Positions 1-13,845 of a DNA stretch of 64,000 nt are shown here, piece after piece. The notes below the pieces were generated by a model. That model made no database searches. It saw nothing but the letters and a program-made list of their open reading frames with translations, and was not told where the DNA came from. Source of the DNA: Rhynochetos jubatus (lineage: Eukaryota; Chordata; Aves; Eurypygiformes; Rhynochetidae); the NCBI GenBank assembly GCA_027574665.1, contig CM050648.1, positions 64,249,363-64,313,362 of the forward strand. Reading direction: 5' to 3'. Every line of letters starts with the position of its first letter. Positions within the stretch are counted from its first letter, which is position 1. The translations under genes and the position numbers were made by a program.

Positions 1-3000
1 TGATTTAACTGACGTTAAATTTTAAACAACATTGACTTTTTGATTCACAAAGTTGTACAATTTCCGTTAAATCAGTACAACTCTGTGGAAAGCTCATTCC
101 CCAGAGAAGCTCAGGATTGCTCTTTTGACCCTGACTGATGAGTTGGTCTTGGGGAACTAACAAACTCCGTCCTCGGAACAGTGCTTGGGAAACCCTTAAT
201 GCACATGGCTAATAGTGATGTTGCAGCATTTAATCGTTACGTGATAGATGATTGGTATCCTTGAAAAACTGGGTCAGGATGCTATAAAACGTGCTGCCAG
301 TGTATCCCCTTGATTATTAGCTGCTGTTGCTAAGATGACCTAATCTGCATATATAGACAGTTGTGTGAGTCATTAGCTGTATCATTCAGGATTTTACCGA
401 TCTCTCCTTTTTTGTCAGTTTCTGGTACGCAAAGTAACAACTGTTGCTTGAGCTGGACAAGATGCCAGAATTTTAACAAAAACCTCAGTTTTAACATTCA
501 TATTAGTGCAGGCCTGGATTGCTTATCTATTAGCTAGGTAGTTAAATAACATCTTTACAGATGAAGTCAGGAAGGCTTCACTCCATAGAGATGTGTATTA
601 ACTGACTTCTGATAGTACAATAGGTTACCTAATCAATTATGTTTACTATTCAACATTTGATAGTTGCTTTTTCTGAGAAGTATTAAAAATTCTACCCAGT
701 ATGGAAAATAAGTGAAAATTGAGTTTGCTTTCTTCAAAGAAAAGAAAAAGGCTATCCGCAAATTAGAAGTGACTAGTGAGGCCAAACTTAATTAATACAA
801 AACCTGATTATATGAACATTGAGTGGATAGTTCATTATATATTTTTTGCAATCCCAGTTGTTTTAAATTAATTAGAAAACTGGGCAAATTCTTTGTGGGT
901 TATTGTTTAACATATTTTACTTGTAACTTTATGAGAATTTTCTTTTGTGAGGACTCATTAAAAGTTATTTTCTACCTTAAAATCACCACAGAGTAGTATG
1001 ATTTCATTGAAAAGTGGATAGTCTGCACTTTTCAAAATCAGGTCAGTATTTAGAAACATAAAAAATCATTTAAAAACATACTTTAGACTGCTGACTTTTT
1101 CAGAGGGGAAAAAATGGACCTTTTTTTCTTCATCCCATTCAAATAATGTTATTTCCTCAAAACTGTTTGCTAGCAACGTTAGATGTCCAATAGAGAAATG
1201 ACTCGGAAAACATCACTTTGTATTTTGAACAGCAGACATTATTTTATTAAGCCTTTGGATTTCTTACAGATCTCTTCAGTTATTCCTTTGCTTGATCTCA
1301 CGTTTTGTAAATAAAAATAATTTAAAACTGTGTGATTTAAGACATAACTTGTTTTTGTACCTGTGTTCAGGCAATGGACAAGAAACTATGCTGTTCTTGG
1401 CTGAAAAACAGATTTTTTATTGTGAAGGGGGACAACTTTTTCCCTTGTTATATGAAAATGTTTCTTAAATTCTTTGTTTGTCTTAAGGAATGCAAGTTAT
1501 CTATGGCTGTCACTGTCTCTCTTCCTGTGTATATATAGTAACTACCATAATAAAGTTCTGGTTTCATTTGAAGCCTTTAAGCCCTGCAATACTGTCAGAC
1601 AGGAGAAGGTGAAATAAAATATATGAAAGATTGTGCAGATTGCCAGTGTTATTCTTTCAGAAACAAAATCCCCAAAGAATTTCATGTGTTTAAAACAGAA
1701 TTGTGAGTTTCTGGAAAGAATCTTCAGAAGACTAAATGACATAATCAACTGCAGGGAAAATACTGTATTTGAAATGTATGACATGGCCTTGCCATAAACA
1801 AAGGTATATGACTTGATACTTTAAAACTGCAACAAAGGCAAAGCAATGTCAGTATAATGACAGACCCCTGTATGCTGTTATTAACTTTGAACACTGGAAT
1901 ACACTGAATTATATCCTGGCCTGCATGAACATTATTACAATTACCAGTACCTGGAGTACTAGTGGCTACCTTAAATTCTGTTTCGTAAGTGCATAACTTT
2001 TGCAGCCATCAGTTATAATACCCTTTTAAATTTGTAAAACATTGTTCTAATTAGCTACTTAGCTAAACCTTATTCTTAACCAAATTCAACTGTTGGCACA
2101 ATTAAGATTTTTATGAATAATATTAAAAGTTGGATTATTGGAATCGCTTATTACAAAAATGTTCTCCTCTGTACTTAAAAAAAGGACATTCTTGTTAGCA
2201 AGCACAGAGCATTTATATATACTGTAATATAGATCAAAGACCTCCTGTAATTATCCTCTGACATCATAGTTGTGAAAGTATTTGAAAATTTAAATTTCAC
2301 TGTATTAAAAGACTAAGCTATTAATAAGATGCATTATCTTTATAGTACAATGTGAATGTTCACATTAGTTTGCTTTTTCAGCTTTTCTTAAAATTTAATT
2401 AAATAGAACTTTCTATTCACTTTTCCACCAAAAATCTTAAAAGCCACTGAGACAGAATTATTCTACACATATTCTTTTTAAAACGTTAGGTAGACTTGTG
2501 CTTTACATCAACTCCTTTTTAAAGCATTATATCACTTTATGGATTCCCAAATACAAGAAATCACTGTGAAAGAAGAAACTATAATACGTGAAGCACCTTT
2601 TTGTTCCCACTTAAGATTTATAGTAGGCATTCATGAAAATGGAAGCAGAATCTGGCCACAGGTACCTGATGCAATTGTGTAAAAGTTTTCCTCATTCAAA
2701 GAAGAATTTGATTTAATTTTCAATTAAAGTATTTGAGCTTTTTATAAAACTTCAAATAATTATATATTTATATTAAGAATATGTTGTAGACATTTTGTAC
2801 AGAAAAATATTAAGCTCATTTACATTTTCAGGATTTGAAGATTGAGTCATATTTTTACTGAGTGACCTCATTGTCTTTGATCCTAATGCTCAGATGATCA
2901 TCAGTGTCATCTTATTCAAAGCTAGCTCCAAAATCACATGAAGTGGAAATATGCTTGCCTTGGTGTGATTGGTCTCACCCACACAGTAAGCCATACATCT

Positions 3001-4226
3001 AGCACCTCAAGGACTTTCTCAGAAATGAACTACACCACTATACCTCTGATCTATTCCAAACTTTGATAGGATAGCATTTAGGAGAATAAATTCCTTATTA
3101 TTTTATCCATAGTGTCCCAAGGACTAGGCCTAGCATCTTTCTTTTCAATCTAACATTCTGTTTTTCTTAGCAATAATCACCTTTTTAATTCCAAAAGTAG
3201 TAGTTGTAGATAAATTCTTAGCTAAAATCTTCATTATTCATGACAGTGTCAGTGTGTCATATAAAGCAGCAATACAAAATCCATTGATTACTATCACCTC
3301 TGTATAATTTTATTACATAGTGAAATTTCAAGCCATTGATGGAAATTGTCCCAGATATTTTTTCTTTCCCTGGACATGGGGAAAAGATATTGCAAGCTAG
3401 AGAAAGGAAGAATTTAGCCCAAATTTCTTTTCCTTTTTCTTCGCAAGAACGGAACGGTTTTAATATCACAGGTGTTAAAAATGTTAAGTATTAATTGAAC
3501 TAAAGAGATAAAAATTTTCAAACATTAAATAATGCAAATTATTTTCAGAATAATGCATGTGTTTAAGAAAGAGGGTATTCAGATTAGTGGTTTGATTTCA
3601 TAGAAAAATTGTTCACACTAATTGGGACAGTTTATTAATTTTAATTTCGTTTAGTGCATGGTTTTTCAAGACAAAGCTATAAATTATTTACTAAAAATAA
3701 TTTCTTCAGGCTGAAAAAGTCAGTTTTTCTGAAAAACAATTTAAAATGTGGTTTAATTTTTCTTTCCTACAAATTACACAGAAACCTAGAGTAATTGCAA
3801 GTACCACTCCTGTGCAAATATATGCCTCTCTCTTTGCTATAAAAGCCACATGGCCACTATTCATGTTTTTCCCCAGTAAATTAGAATGACAAATAGTGGT
3901 AGACTCTCCCAGGATTTTCTAAGACATTTTGTACTTCTTTTCTAGCTCACCATGACTAATTTCAATAGACTTAGAAGAAATTTAACAGTCCGTGATAGAA
4001 ACAGATGTTTGAAAAAGGGCACAGCTACTTAAATAATTGGAAAATGTAAGGAATTTATATATTTCAGATGTCATCATTACAGCACAAACTGCTACAAACA
4101 GTCCTGCTTTAAATATTTTGCTGAAGGTACATCTTTTCACAAATTGGCTAATACAATATAATCTGAAGAAAAATCCTGGCTCATACTTGCTATCATATTG
4201 GCATTGTACTGTTGATGTAGTTTACA

Positions 4227-4259
4227 TTTTACTACATAGTGTTTGACTATGTAGTAAAA
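4227..4259. repeat. Perfect 14-bp inverted repeat with 5-nt loop
   Basis: The arm ttttactacatagt at 4227-4240 is followed by the loop gtttg and its exact reverse complement at 4246-4259. Transcribed from either strand it would form a short stem-loop. The stem is AT-rich and shorter than a typical microRNA precursor arm, so I do not call it an RNA gene. No surrounding element explains it. Confidence 0.85.
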
Positions 4260-6158
4260 GAATTTCTCGCATTCAATATCACAAATTTTTTTATGTTTTA
4301 AATACCTTACTCTGTAGTTTTCTTACATAAACTAGGTTATGCCCAGATTACAATCTCAACCCTAAAGACCAGAGGCTATATCAATGTTTGTGAATTCATT
4401 GGCTTTGAAGGGAGTTTTCTTCTGAATACAAATAGAATAATCTTTCCCACTTCAATGTTACTTCTGCTTGGGTAGGAATAGAATAAAATCCTGGCAAAAG
4501 CTTGATGGCTTGGTCTACATTGCCTTATATGTAGTTTAATTTTTTGTAAAAAAAATGTAACCATGATTTTGATGTGTCCATTTTTACATGCTCAAGCTGA
4601 TACATTTCAATCTTTGCACTCAATATTGCACCTCAGCATTTCCTAAATATGTGTCACTGAAATATACCGCCGCTATAGGAGATTACTGGCAGTACTTTCA
4701 CATTAACAAAATTAATTTGTGGAATAAATGTGTGACAATGTGAGAAATAATAGAATTATTTGTACAAAATTACTATGAAAATACTTTTTTGGAACGATAA
4801 GTTTAATTTTACTACTGTAAATATCAAAGACCACAACAGAGATGATAAATTGATGCCTCAGGATTATCTAAGTAGTTGTATTCCCAAATCATGTTTATCT
4901 TCCACATTATTGGAAGTATGCTTATTGATTTTTTTACTTTGTACTACTGCATCTAATTCTATCAGGGTTAGTAACAAAATGCCAGCAAAGTCCTGGACTC
5001 TTCCTGGGAGAGCGTGTTAAAACAGCCTAATGAATCCTGCTTTCTGTTTCCTGAAATAAGGCTGTGAAACTGATAACTCATCTAGTTAATGAATATGTTA
5101 GATTTATTAGATTAATTATTAGATTAAAATTCATCACAAAATATAAAAATACCTGAAAAGGAAGATAAAACTTAAGATTGTAAGGTGATGGTTTGCTTCA
5201 CAAGTCACATGAAAACTGATGAGGGTGCTAACTGACAATTTGGTTACCATTTAGCAACAAAATGAAAGACAAACTCCATGAGTTTTACACATATGATAAA
5301 CAAAGTGAAGTTAATTATCATGTGAAAAATATATAGCAAGACTTAGTGCAGGATTTAATGTAATTTAAAGTGGTTCCTATCTGAGAAGGTGTAAATGGTA
5401 TAAATACCACCAGCAAATTGACATTTGTCCCAGTAGTCAAAAAGCAGATTTAGACACAGTTTGACTAGTGTGATTAGAAATTGTCCTTCAATTTGTCTTG
5501 ACTGCTAAATTTTTGTGTAGTGTCTGTTTTGCCATCATGTTTTCTGAGAGATTTCCAATGGAAGGAAATAAAACTGGCCTAAAATGAAGTCTGACTGTAG
5601 TATGCGTTCTATTCTTATTGAGCCAATTATGAAAAGGTCTTTCTACTGAAACCTTTTCTCTCCACCGCTGAGCTAAATATAGGGAAATTCTAAACTTCTC
5701 CTATAGCTACTGAAAACATGTTCCAGATTATTAGCCTTGCTGAATACTTCTTTCATTAATTCATTACGGACCTTCCCCTGAAAAGGTCTTTTAAAAGAAG
5801 TAGCATTACAAGTTTCCATCTATTGACATTTAAGCTCTCTGGTCAATGGTTCAAAAAATGAATTCAGGAAATATGTTTCCCCTTTCCAAGTTTACCAAAT
5901 GACCAATAATGATTCTAATAATGTTGTCTGGATCTGAGAGATGAAGAAATTTTTATTTTTAGTTATAGGATGAACTGAGTATAGAAAACAGCAGAAGCAA
6001 AACCTCTAAAAAAAATTAGGTTTTAGTATCTGGATTGAATCCTTCTGTCACTGAAATCAGTGTATCTATTAGATTGCAAGTCAAGAAAGACCTGGCCTTG
6101 AAATTTTCTTGACTAAGAAGATACTATTGGCAAATTCCACATGGTTGGAGGCTAAATG

Positions 6159-6202
6159 TTCAATATGTTCAATATTCAATATGTTCACTATTCAATATGT
6201 TA
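6159..6202. repeat. Short tandem repeat, 16-bp unit, about 2.7 copies
   Basis: The unit ttcaatatgttcaata at 6159-6174 is followed by ttcaatatgttcacta (6175-6190, one base different) and a partial third copy at 6191-6202. The near identity of the first two units suggests recent replication slippage. It is likely to vary in copy number between individuals. Confidence 0.85.
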
Positions 6203-9200
6203 AGTGAAATACGTACGTGGAATCTTTTAAAGGAATTTAAGAAAAAGAAAGGTTAAATGACTTAGATAATATTTTCTACAATTAGATCCTATTGAAGAAA
6301 AAAGAGATGATAGTGAATATTTTTACTATTTTTTTTTAATGGAAGATTCTGTGAACCTGAGACGTATATAATTTATCATCTCCAAGAACTGGTGAGAACA
6401 ACAGGGAGAGATTGTGATTTGTGGAACAAGTAGTTTGTTTGTCTACCTTAGGATCCTTTAAAATGTTCTTGTTGACAGTTTATATATTTAATCTCTATTG
6501 AACACTATTAGGATAAGAGGAGAATCATATTTCTGAAATAGTAGTATTTAAATATTCTCTTTAGGCTACTGGTTAAAAAGATCACAGAAAGCACAAGCGG
6601 GATGTGGGAAAAAGAAGAAATCAAGTTCCTGGTCTGTATTTACTCTTCTTGACTCTGAATAATTTGGCCTTGATCCTGTTTAATTTCGAGTGGCTCAGTT
6701 TTTCACCAGAGAAGATGACTACAATTATTATGCCCAGTCTGAGTGCCAAAGGCCTAATTAATTCCTATGTCTTCAGCTAAGATGCCCAGGGACGTGGGTG
6801 TTTGTTCAGTAAAGGCTTCTGTTTTAAACTGAATTGCCTCCTTTTTGCTGAATGCTGTTAGAGGCCACATCAGTTTTCCTGTGGTTCAGGATATATGGGG
6901 ACTGTTATTGCATTTTGGGGCAGGATGTCATTGCCAGTGGCAATAAACTTTGGCTTTTAGGCTATGTAACCTGGAGACAGGCAAAAGAAGAAGAACTAAA
7001 AGTATTTGTTTATTTTCCAACACACTTCTAATGGAAGTAGAGACAATTTCTGGCCACGGATATATGGCTAGGACTTGAGGTGGTCAGTGCAAGGTGAAGC
7101 AACATGGCTTTGCTTTAAGAAGTCATTAGGTGGCTGTCCCTGTTTACTTCCCTGAATACTGTAAACTCCTCATAGGAATGCCTTGTGCATTGTGCCTTCA
7201 AGTAGGGCAATCAAAGCAACGCTCACAGGTGCCAGAATTAAAGATAATATTTGGTAACAAAAAAATTTATCAATTTTAATTTACTGACATTGTACAAACT
7301 CAAGTTGTCTTCTTCCTGCCCTTTCTGAAATTCCTCTATTTCTCCACATTGATGGTCTCTTGCAGACATGTTTTTTCCTTTTGTCTATTTTTTCATGAGC
7401 TAAGATTCGGTTGCAAAATTGAAAGTTGTCCTGAAAAAAAACCCCAAAGAACTGTTGTTTGAAACCTCTCAGGAACTGACCTTACTGATCTTTTGGGGTT
7501 TTGTCACAGAACTATATTGATGATATTCAATTTCACAACTTCTATCTTTAGAGAAATGTGGCAAAGCAACCTGATGTGGCACTTGCAAGACTTTAACATT
7601 CCCTTGTTCATCCAGAAACAACCTTTTTGCATGTGAGGCTCAATACAGGTAATTTTTAATGGCCTTTTTCAGTCTATCCAATCAATTCTCTTCACACTTT
7701 CCATTCTGTCCTGGTAATGTATTATTTTGTTGTTCACATTCAAGATACAACATGTGGTATAAATATAGTTGTAAAATATAAATGTGTATACTTTTATAAA
7801 GTTGTATAGTTGCACCATGTAAGATTTGAGGCAACTACACTTCAGCCAAAGAGTGAGAAAAGATATGTTGCAATATGCACTTTTGAACCACCGATGGTTC
7901 TCTTTCTAGTTATATACCGGAAAAAATCCCTGTATAGTATTTCTTAAATGCATGCTTGCTGCTTAATTGCTGTTGCAAACAAATACTGTGTCTAACCAGA
8001 AGTTAGAAAAACACTATTGAAGGTATATTGGGGCTGATCATGTGTGTAAATGGAGGTAGAAGTTAAAGAGAAAGAAGAAGGGATCCACACTGAGTCTCCA
8101 ATTCTTTGTCCACTGAATAGGTACCCAATCATAGTAGAGACCCAGTGATGAAGGGAGCTGTTTCTAAAATGGTATTTGCAGTACTAGGTTTCTTTAACAC
8201 CAGACACATTCATGCAAAAATGCAACATGGTACACAGCAGTAAAGTATTGGAAGGCTTTATTAGATTCAGCACGCTCTCACTGTGCCTTCCTGGACAACT
8301 GTATGTAATTAATTTGTGTTAATAGGATTAGACTGCAAATGTTAGATTAATGTGTACCGGAAAATTCTTGCCTTTTCTTACAGGGCAATCAACATACACA
8401 GCCAAAAATTATTCAGCGGATGTCCTTTTCAACATACACAATAATAATCATTTCTGCAGGTAAATACCGGGCATATGGTCAATTTACTGAATTTGCCACC
8501 AACACAAAAATAAATTAAGAAAAGTTCACCATCCAATCTTGCTCCCATTCAAATGACTATGGCCACTTAAAGAAGGGTAAGTTAGGGCTTCTTGTCACAT
8601 GGCCACATTGCATACTTATTTAGAAATTAGGACTGAGAAAGCCATAATCTAGTTTAGCCCCCGAGCAGGTAGTTATATAACAGTGACTATAAATCAGCTT
8701 TGAGCATGGAAAATGGCCATAGTGTCTCTGACCATGGCCAGAGCCACAGGCAAAGAAGTATTCAAGCTGCACATAACTACACAAACCAGCCACTAATGGA
8801 ATGCTGAAACGGTTCAGCATTTGTCCATCATAGTATCTGAGACAACAAAATAACCACTTTTCAATCATCAGCGGCCACTGTAAATTATTGACAAATGACT
8901 GTATCAAATCCAGCCATCGGTCATGTACATTATTATAATGATTTTTATTGACTTAATCTGAAAAGAAAATGAAGCTGAAGATTCATTAAGGTATTTTGGA
9001 TTGAGCAGTATTTTCTAACCATATACAGATATGTGCAAATACTTATATATGCAGAGGTGGGCAGACTATAATAGAAGTGTAAGAGAATGTAATTTCCTTT
9101 TTTTTCTTGTGGGTTTATTGTGCTATACAAAGTCAGACTTGAAACTGTTCTGGGAGCAAATAGTTAATTTAGGAAACATACATAGTAAGCAAGTAGCTAT

Positions 9201-9237
9201 GAAGAAGCTTGTGATTTATTTCATAGTAGGTTATGAA

Positions 9238-9332
9238 AGTCTAGTGGAGGGTGTCCCTGCCCACGGCAGGGGAGTTGGAACTAGATGATCTTTAAGGTCC
9301 CTTCCAGCCCAAACCATTCTGTGATTCTATGA
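9238..9332 (+). mobile_element. CR1 LINE, 3' tail only (5'-truncated)
   Basis: This stretch matches the last roughly 95 bases of an avian CR1 retroposon. It begins with ctagtggagggtgtccctgc, continues through ggagttggaactagatgatc and tttaaggtcccttccag, and ends in gtgattctatga. The same order of motifs appears in the CR1 copies at 18860-19146 and 61190-61485 in this window. No coding part of the LINE remains. Severe 5' truncation is the usual outcome of CR1 insertion. The open frame crossing it (9031-9288) is incidental. Confidence 0.95.
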
Positions 9333-11384
9333 AAGAAAGTATGACTGCAAAATAATTAATCTGCAAAGTACAAAAGTATTTTAATGTGTAAATGTGTTCT
9401 CCATTTCTTCTGTTCAATGCCATGTAACACTCTCAGTGAAAGAACCTATTCTCAGTTACCTTGGCTTTTTATAAATATCAAGAAAAGGCACAGAAAGCAT
9501 CCAGGAATGCAGGTTTGCATAACAAAGCAGAAATTCAATCTTTGCTACAGAATTTGAAAATAACTTTTCAAATAACATTTTTATAGTTGGAATTTTTATT
9601 TCTTTTGGCATATTTGACAAAGAAATTAGCACATAAACAGTCAGTAATAAATTGGTTCCTTATGCCTGCAAAGCCATGTAAAATCTCTTGTAATTGTTAT
9701 TCTATACAATCACAGTAAATCCAAGTCGCAATCTACTCATAGTGTGTCCCCCACCAAGGGAAAAATAATTTTAGGCTTGTATAAAGGCAAGAACATTTTT
9801 TTTCCTTCATGTAATGCTGATGCATGTAAAAAAATTGAAACTTCTATCTTTGTGGAACCCAAAAGAAAAAAGTAGGAGGGTTTTGGTGATTCAGAAGCTT
9901 GTGCCTCCAAGAGACAATCTCATCAAGCAGTGTCCAGCAAAATTCATCATTCCTCTGATATGACTATAGGAAATACTGTTCTTCCTGAGAGGATCACAAC
10001 TGAAGGCCCAGCTATTTGAAATAAGGCAATAGAAGGCCTTAAACAAATATTTTAAAACATATATCAAAGTTGTAAACATGTATGGAAAGAAAAGGAGGAA
10101 AATGGCATTAAAACTGCCAAAACCTGTGAAATACTATAGAACTGATAATGCAGGAATCAAATACCATTATTCTGGAAGCTTGCACCTTCAGAAGCATAGG
10201 AAATAAAGTTTGTATCTTTAGCAGGTAAGGGAAACTATTGCACAGATAGAACCAGGAGGTGTGTTGTCCTGGCAGTGCCACCACCTTGCCAGTCTGTGCA
10301 AGAACACTTGTTTGCTGACAGACGCTAAGTCAGTGCTGTTAGGTAGGTGAGAGCCTTCTGTTTTTAACTAGTGTAATGATACCCATTTTAATTCTGCCGG
10401 GTTAAGATGTTAATGGAGTAAACAAAAAATATCGTATTAATGACTAATGCTGATGTTCTGTTTGTTTCTCATGAATTATATGTTTGACCAGTCATTGTGG
10501 TAGTTTTTGCAACTAAATCATTGTCCATCTATCCTAGAAGCAGCATTTTGCAAACATGACTGGATTGAACATAGCAAGAATTTGCTTAATTATTTAATCA
10601 CTGGAAATGTAGAGAACTCAGAATAATGGAAAAAATCAGGTGCTTACAGGATAATTTTATCAGGAGGAAAAGTGAAAACTTTAAATAAATTCTGTTGTTT
10701 TAAGAAAAAATAACTAATCATGTTATGTTTAGATGGAGGTATAAACTCAAACCTCTGTCATGACTTTAAACTAAATAAGAATCTATACACCATTACTTCA
10801 TTTACTTTATGAAGTTAAAACTAAAGCAAGTCTTCTCAATTTTGAAATGTATGCACTTCAGGAAAAAAGGAAAAAAATGTCTTCAGGTTTTGAACTTATA
10901 CTCTTACCTGAATTCTGTTGATACAAGTGTGAATTTCCAGTTTCAGAAGTGTTGCTTCTTAATTTTACAACAGACTAAAGCTCTGAATTTCAACAGTCGT
11001 AAACTTGGAGATATAGGCTCAGTACTGGTATGTCTAGGTTATTTTTAAGAAGCTTTTCACAGTTATTATTTGTTAGCTGCTGAAATAAACCAAAGGAAAC
11101 AGTGTTCCTTCACCAGGCTTCAGTCCCATCAACTTAACACTGAAAAGTTCCCAGTCACTTAAAAAGGCAGGAGTAATTGAATTTAACATCAGATTCACTC
11201 CTTGTTGACACATGCATAGGTCAAAGGAGTACTTCTTGCTAATACTCTGTGTCAGCGACTGTATAAAATACCACTATATTAAAAAAAAAGATTCATTATG
11301 TCAAAATAGGAAAATATGAGAGATGTTAAGCTCCACTTTTCTCTATCATCACTTCCCTTATGTGTCTAAGATAACATAATATTT

Positions 11385-11460
11385 CTAATTAAAAAAATAA
11401 ATAAATAAAAACAACAACCCCCAAAAAAAACCCTAGAACCAAAACCCAAAACACCCCAAC
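11385..11460. repeat. A-rich low-complexity tract with an AAAT run
   Basis: The tract starts with an (aaat)n-like run (attaaaaaaataaataaata) and continues as A-rich sequence broken by short C runs. It is simple low-complexity DNA and not a regular tandem repeat. The aaaccc-like pieces are irregular and do not form a telomeric array. Confidence 0.7.
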
Positions 11461-13828
11461 TACTCTCTCTTCTGATTGTACGTTTGAGAATTTTCCATAA
11501 AAAGCAATACGTATTTTAGGATTTTATGAGCTTTCAGTTATTTGGGAACATGACTGAATAAATCAAGTGCTACATTTTCTGGCTTAGCTTTCATGAGAGT
11601 TCATGCTGATGTTTCTAAGCCCAGCATTTCTGCTGAGAAGATTTTTGGGCACGCTGAGAATAGTTCCTTTAAAATATGATGGCAATATTTTAAGATGCTG
11701 TCATAACATGGTGGCTCTTGAAAGAGCCAAAAATAATGGAGAACTATGTTTAAATGTGTCTTTTCTTGTACTCCTGAGCTGCTTGTGAGGCCAGGAAGGA
11801 AGCACGGCTTCTGGTCTAAGAGCAAGGGCTGTTGTCTTTGGCTGACCCTCTCCCAGTTCCGAATGTTGTCAGCATCTCATTTTCCCTCACGTGCACAACC
11901 AGCAGAGAGGCACACAGCCCCATGGCCACAGGGCATGTGGGCCCTATTACATGAGCACGATGACCTCCCTGACCTCAACTGACTGTACCTCAGAGGGCTC
12001 CACGTGTTGCTCAGCAAGGCCCAGGGGCCAAGCCTGCTGAAGTGCCACAGAGGAGGCTCATGCATAGTGGTACCAGCCTGCCCATGGTGTCAGGCACAGG
12101 TGAGGGCACGGGACTTGGTGGGAACCTGCAATGGTCAATGAAGGACGGGGTGCTAGCATTGAAGGAGGCAGGCATAGATACTCTACCAGAAATCACCCTG
12201 CTAAGCTACGCTTGCAAAAAGAAATATCTACCTAGGATAGGGATATTAAAGCAGGCAGAGATGTCTGAAAGAAGAAAAGATGTCACCAGGATACGTTTTT
12301 AGAACTGCAGCACCATAGTGTTTACAGCTGCAGGGAGTCCTGGAGGGCCCAGATCAGAAAATCCAAGCTATTTGCAATTAACCAGAGTTTCAGGGGTTTT
12401 GATACCTCACGGTATAATTTTATCTTGAGCAGAATCTGTCCTGCAAAACTCATTCTTACTTTTTTTTATGCTGGAGAGCCCCTTATTAAAATTAAATTTC
12501 AAATATTTCTAAAATAAGTGCAGTCAAAACAAAAATTCAGCTGGTGCAGCATCTTATCCCATATAGTTGCCAAAAGCAAACTAGGGAAAATGATATGTTA
12601 TAGCCGTAATATTCACCTCCCATTGAGGCATATTTGGCCCAGGGTGATTGAGCTGATTATGGTGTCTACGTATTTACAGTCCATGAATACACAGGTTCCT
12701 GCTGACCCGGTGTTAGCTCTTAGTTTCTGTACCATCCATCAGTAAGAAGGAACAAAGCTGGATAGCTTCAACTCACAACTTGGGAGCTGACAGAGAGCAT
12801 AGGGAGGTAGAATTTTTGAAGAAATGGCTCAAAAAAAGCATCAGAAAGGTCTGATTTCCTGAACTCCCACACCACACACTGTGCAACATTCTCCTGCTTT
12901 ACATAGTTTTCTAGCATGTTGCTAAATTTTTTGCAGTATGTTGTGCCTGTTACAATATCTACAGTATTGTTTATGCAGCTATGTTCCTATGCACTCGAGT
13001 GTGTTTCATGAATTAAGAGTGCAAGTCTTCTATAAAGCTGGTTTCAAACAGCTCTTGAGTAATGAGTCACAATAAAATCCTGGGCTTAAAAGGATCCTAA
13101 CATACTCCTAAGGCAGCTAAACATCCAGATTTGATTTTTATGTTCTGGACAATCCTAGGGATAGCAAAGAGTTAGGTCTCTACTTTATATTAACACTATG
13201 GTGTTACCAGACCATTTTCTGCTTGGCTCAATGTCTGTTGGGGACCAGCTCCCGCATAAAGCTTGCAACTTTCTAATGAACTCCAGATTTTAATGACTTT
13301 GGTTTATAGGCTACACTGATAACTTATGAAGTCAGTCCCCAACTACTGTTAATAGAATGTAACTATTGCTTATATTTCAACTGACACTTAATTCAGGCCT
13401 AAATAAAGTATTATGATTATGAATTTGTCTCTTGATAAATACATAGAACATAAAATAAATATAAGTATAATATAAATTATAAAATAAATACATAATCATA
13501 CCTCAAATTCTTTCATGTTCTGCAGATAATGAGACTTCTGTCACAGATTCTGTAATGTCTGAGCATAAGAATGGTCAAGCATTTAAAAATTGCAGTGTAA
13601 TATTTTAAAAGGCAAATTCTTGATCTCTGGAAAATATTCTCATATTAAGCCCTTAAGCTATGGTAAGACTGTACATTAGCTGTATTTGAATCCAGCAGGA
13701 TAGTGTGTGTTTCAGAAATGGAGAAAGCTATTTCTATTTCTTTTAATCATTCTATGTGGTTTATGCATTTAAAGAAGTTGTTGTCAATAATATGAAAAAA
13801 TGACAGAATTTCCTGTCTGGGTTTGGGG

Positions 13829-13845
13829 AAAAAAAAAAAAAAAAA
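13829..13845 (+). repeat. Poly(A) tract, 17 bases
   Basis: Seventeen consecutive A residues preceded by gtttgggg. Nothing upstream resembles a processed gene copy or a SINE, so I treat it as a simple homopolymer. Confidence 0.9.

Larger units (their letters stand above)
1..9237. other. AT-rich non-coding stretch, no gene recognised
   Basis: Strongly AT-rich sequence with stop codons dense in all frames. No open frame here exceeds about 95 codons and none resembles a known family. Apart from the hairpin at 4227-4259 and the 16-bp tandem repeat at 6159-6202, which are listed separately, I see no repeat family, RNA gene or regulatory element. It could be intergenic or intronic, and short exons cannot be excluded by eye. 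Confidence 0.6.

Noticed and set aside
2349-2366. Short inverted repeat with 8-bp arms
   Set aside because: Arms of this length are expected by chance in a window of this size.
11401-11460. aaaccc-like motifs suggesting an interstitial telomeric repeat
   Set aside because: Spacing and units are irregular, so this is low-complexity A-rich sequence.
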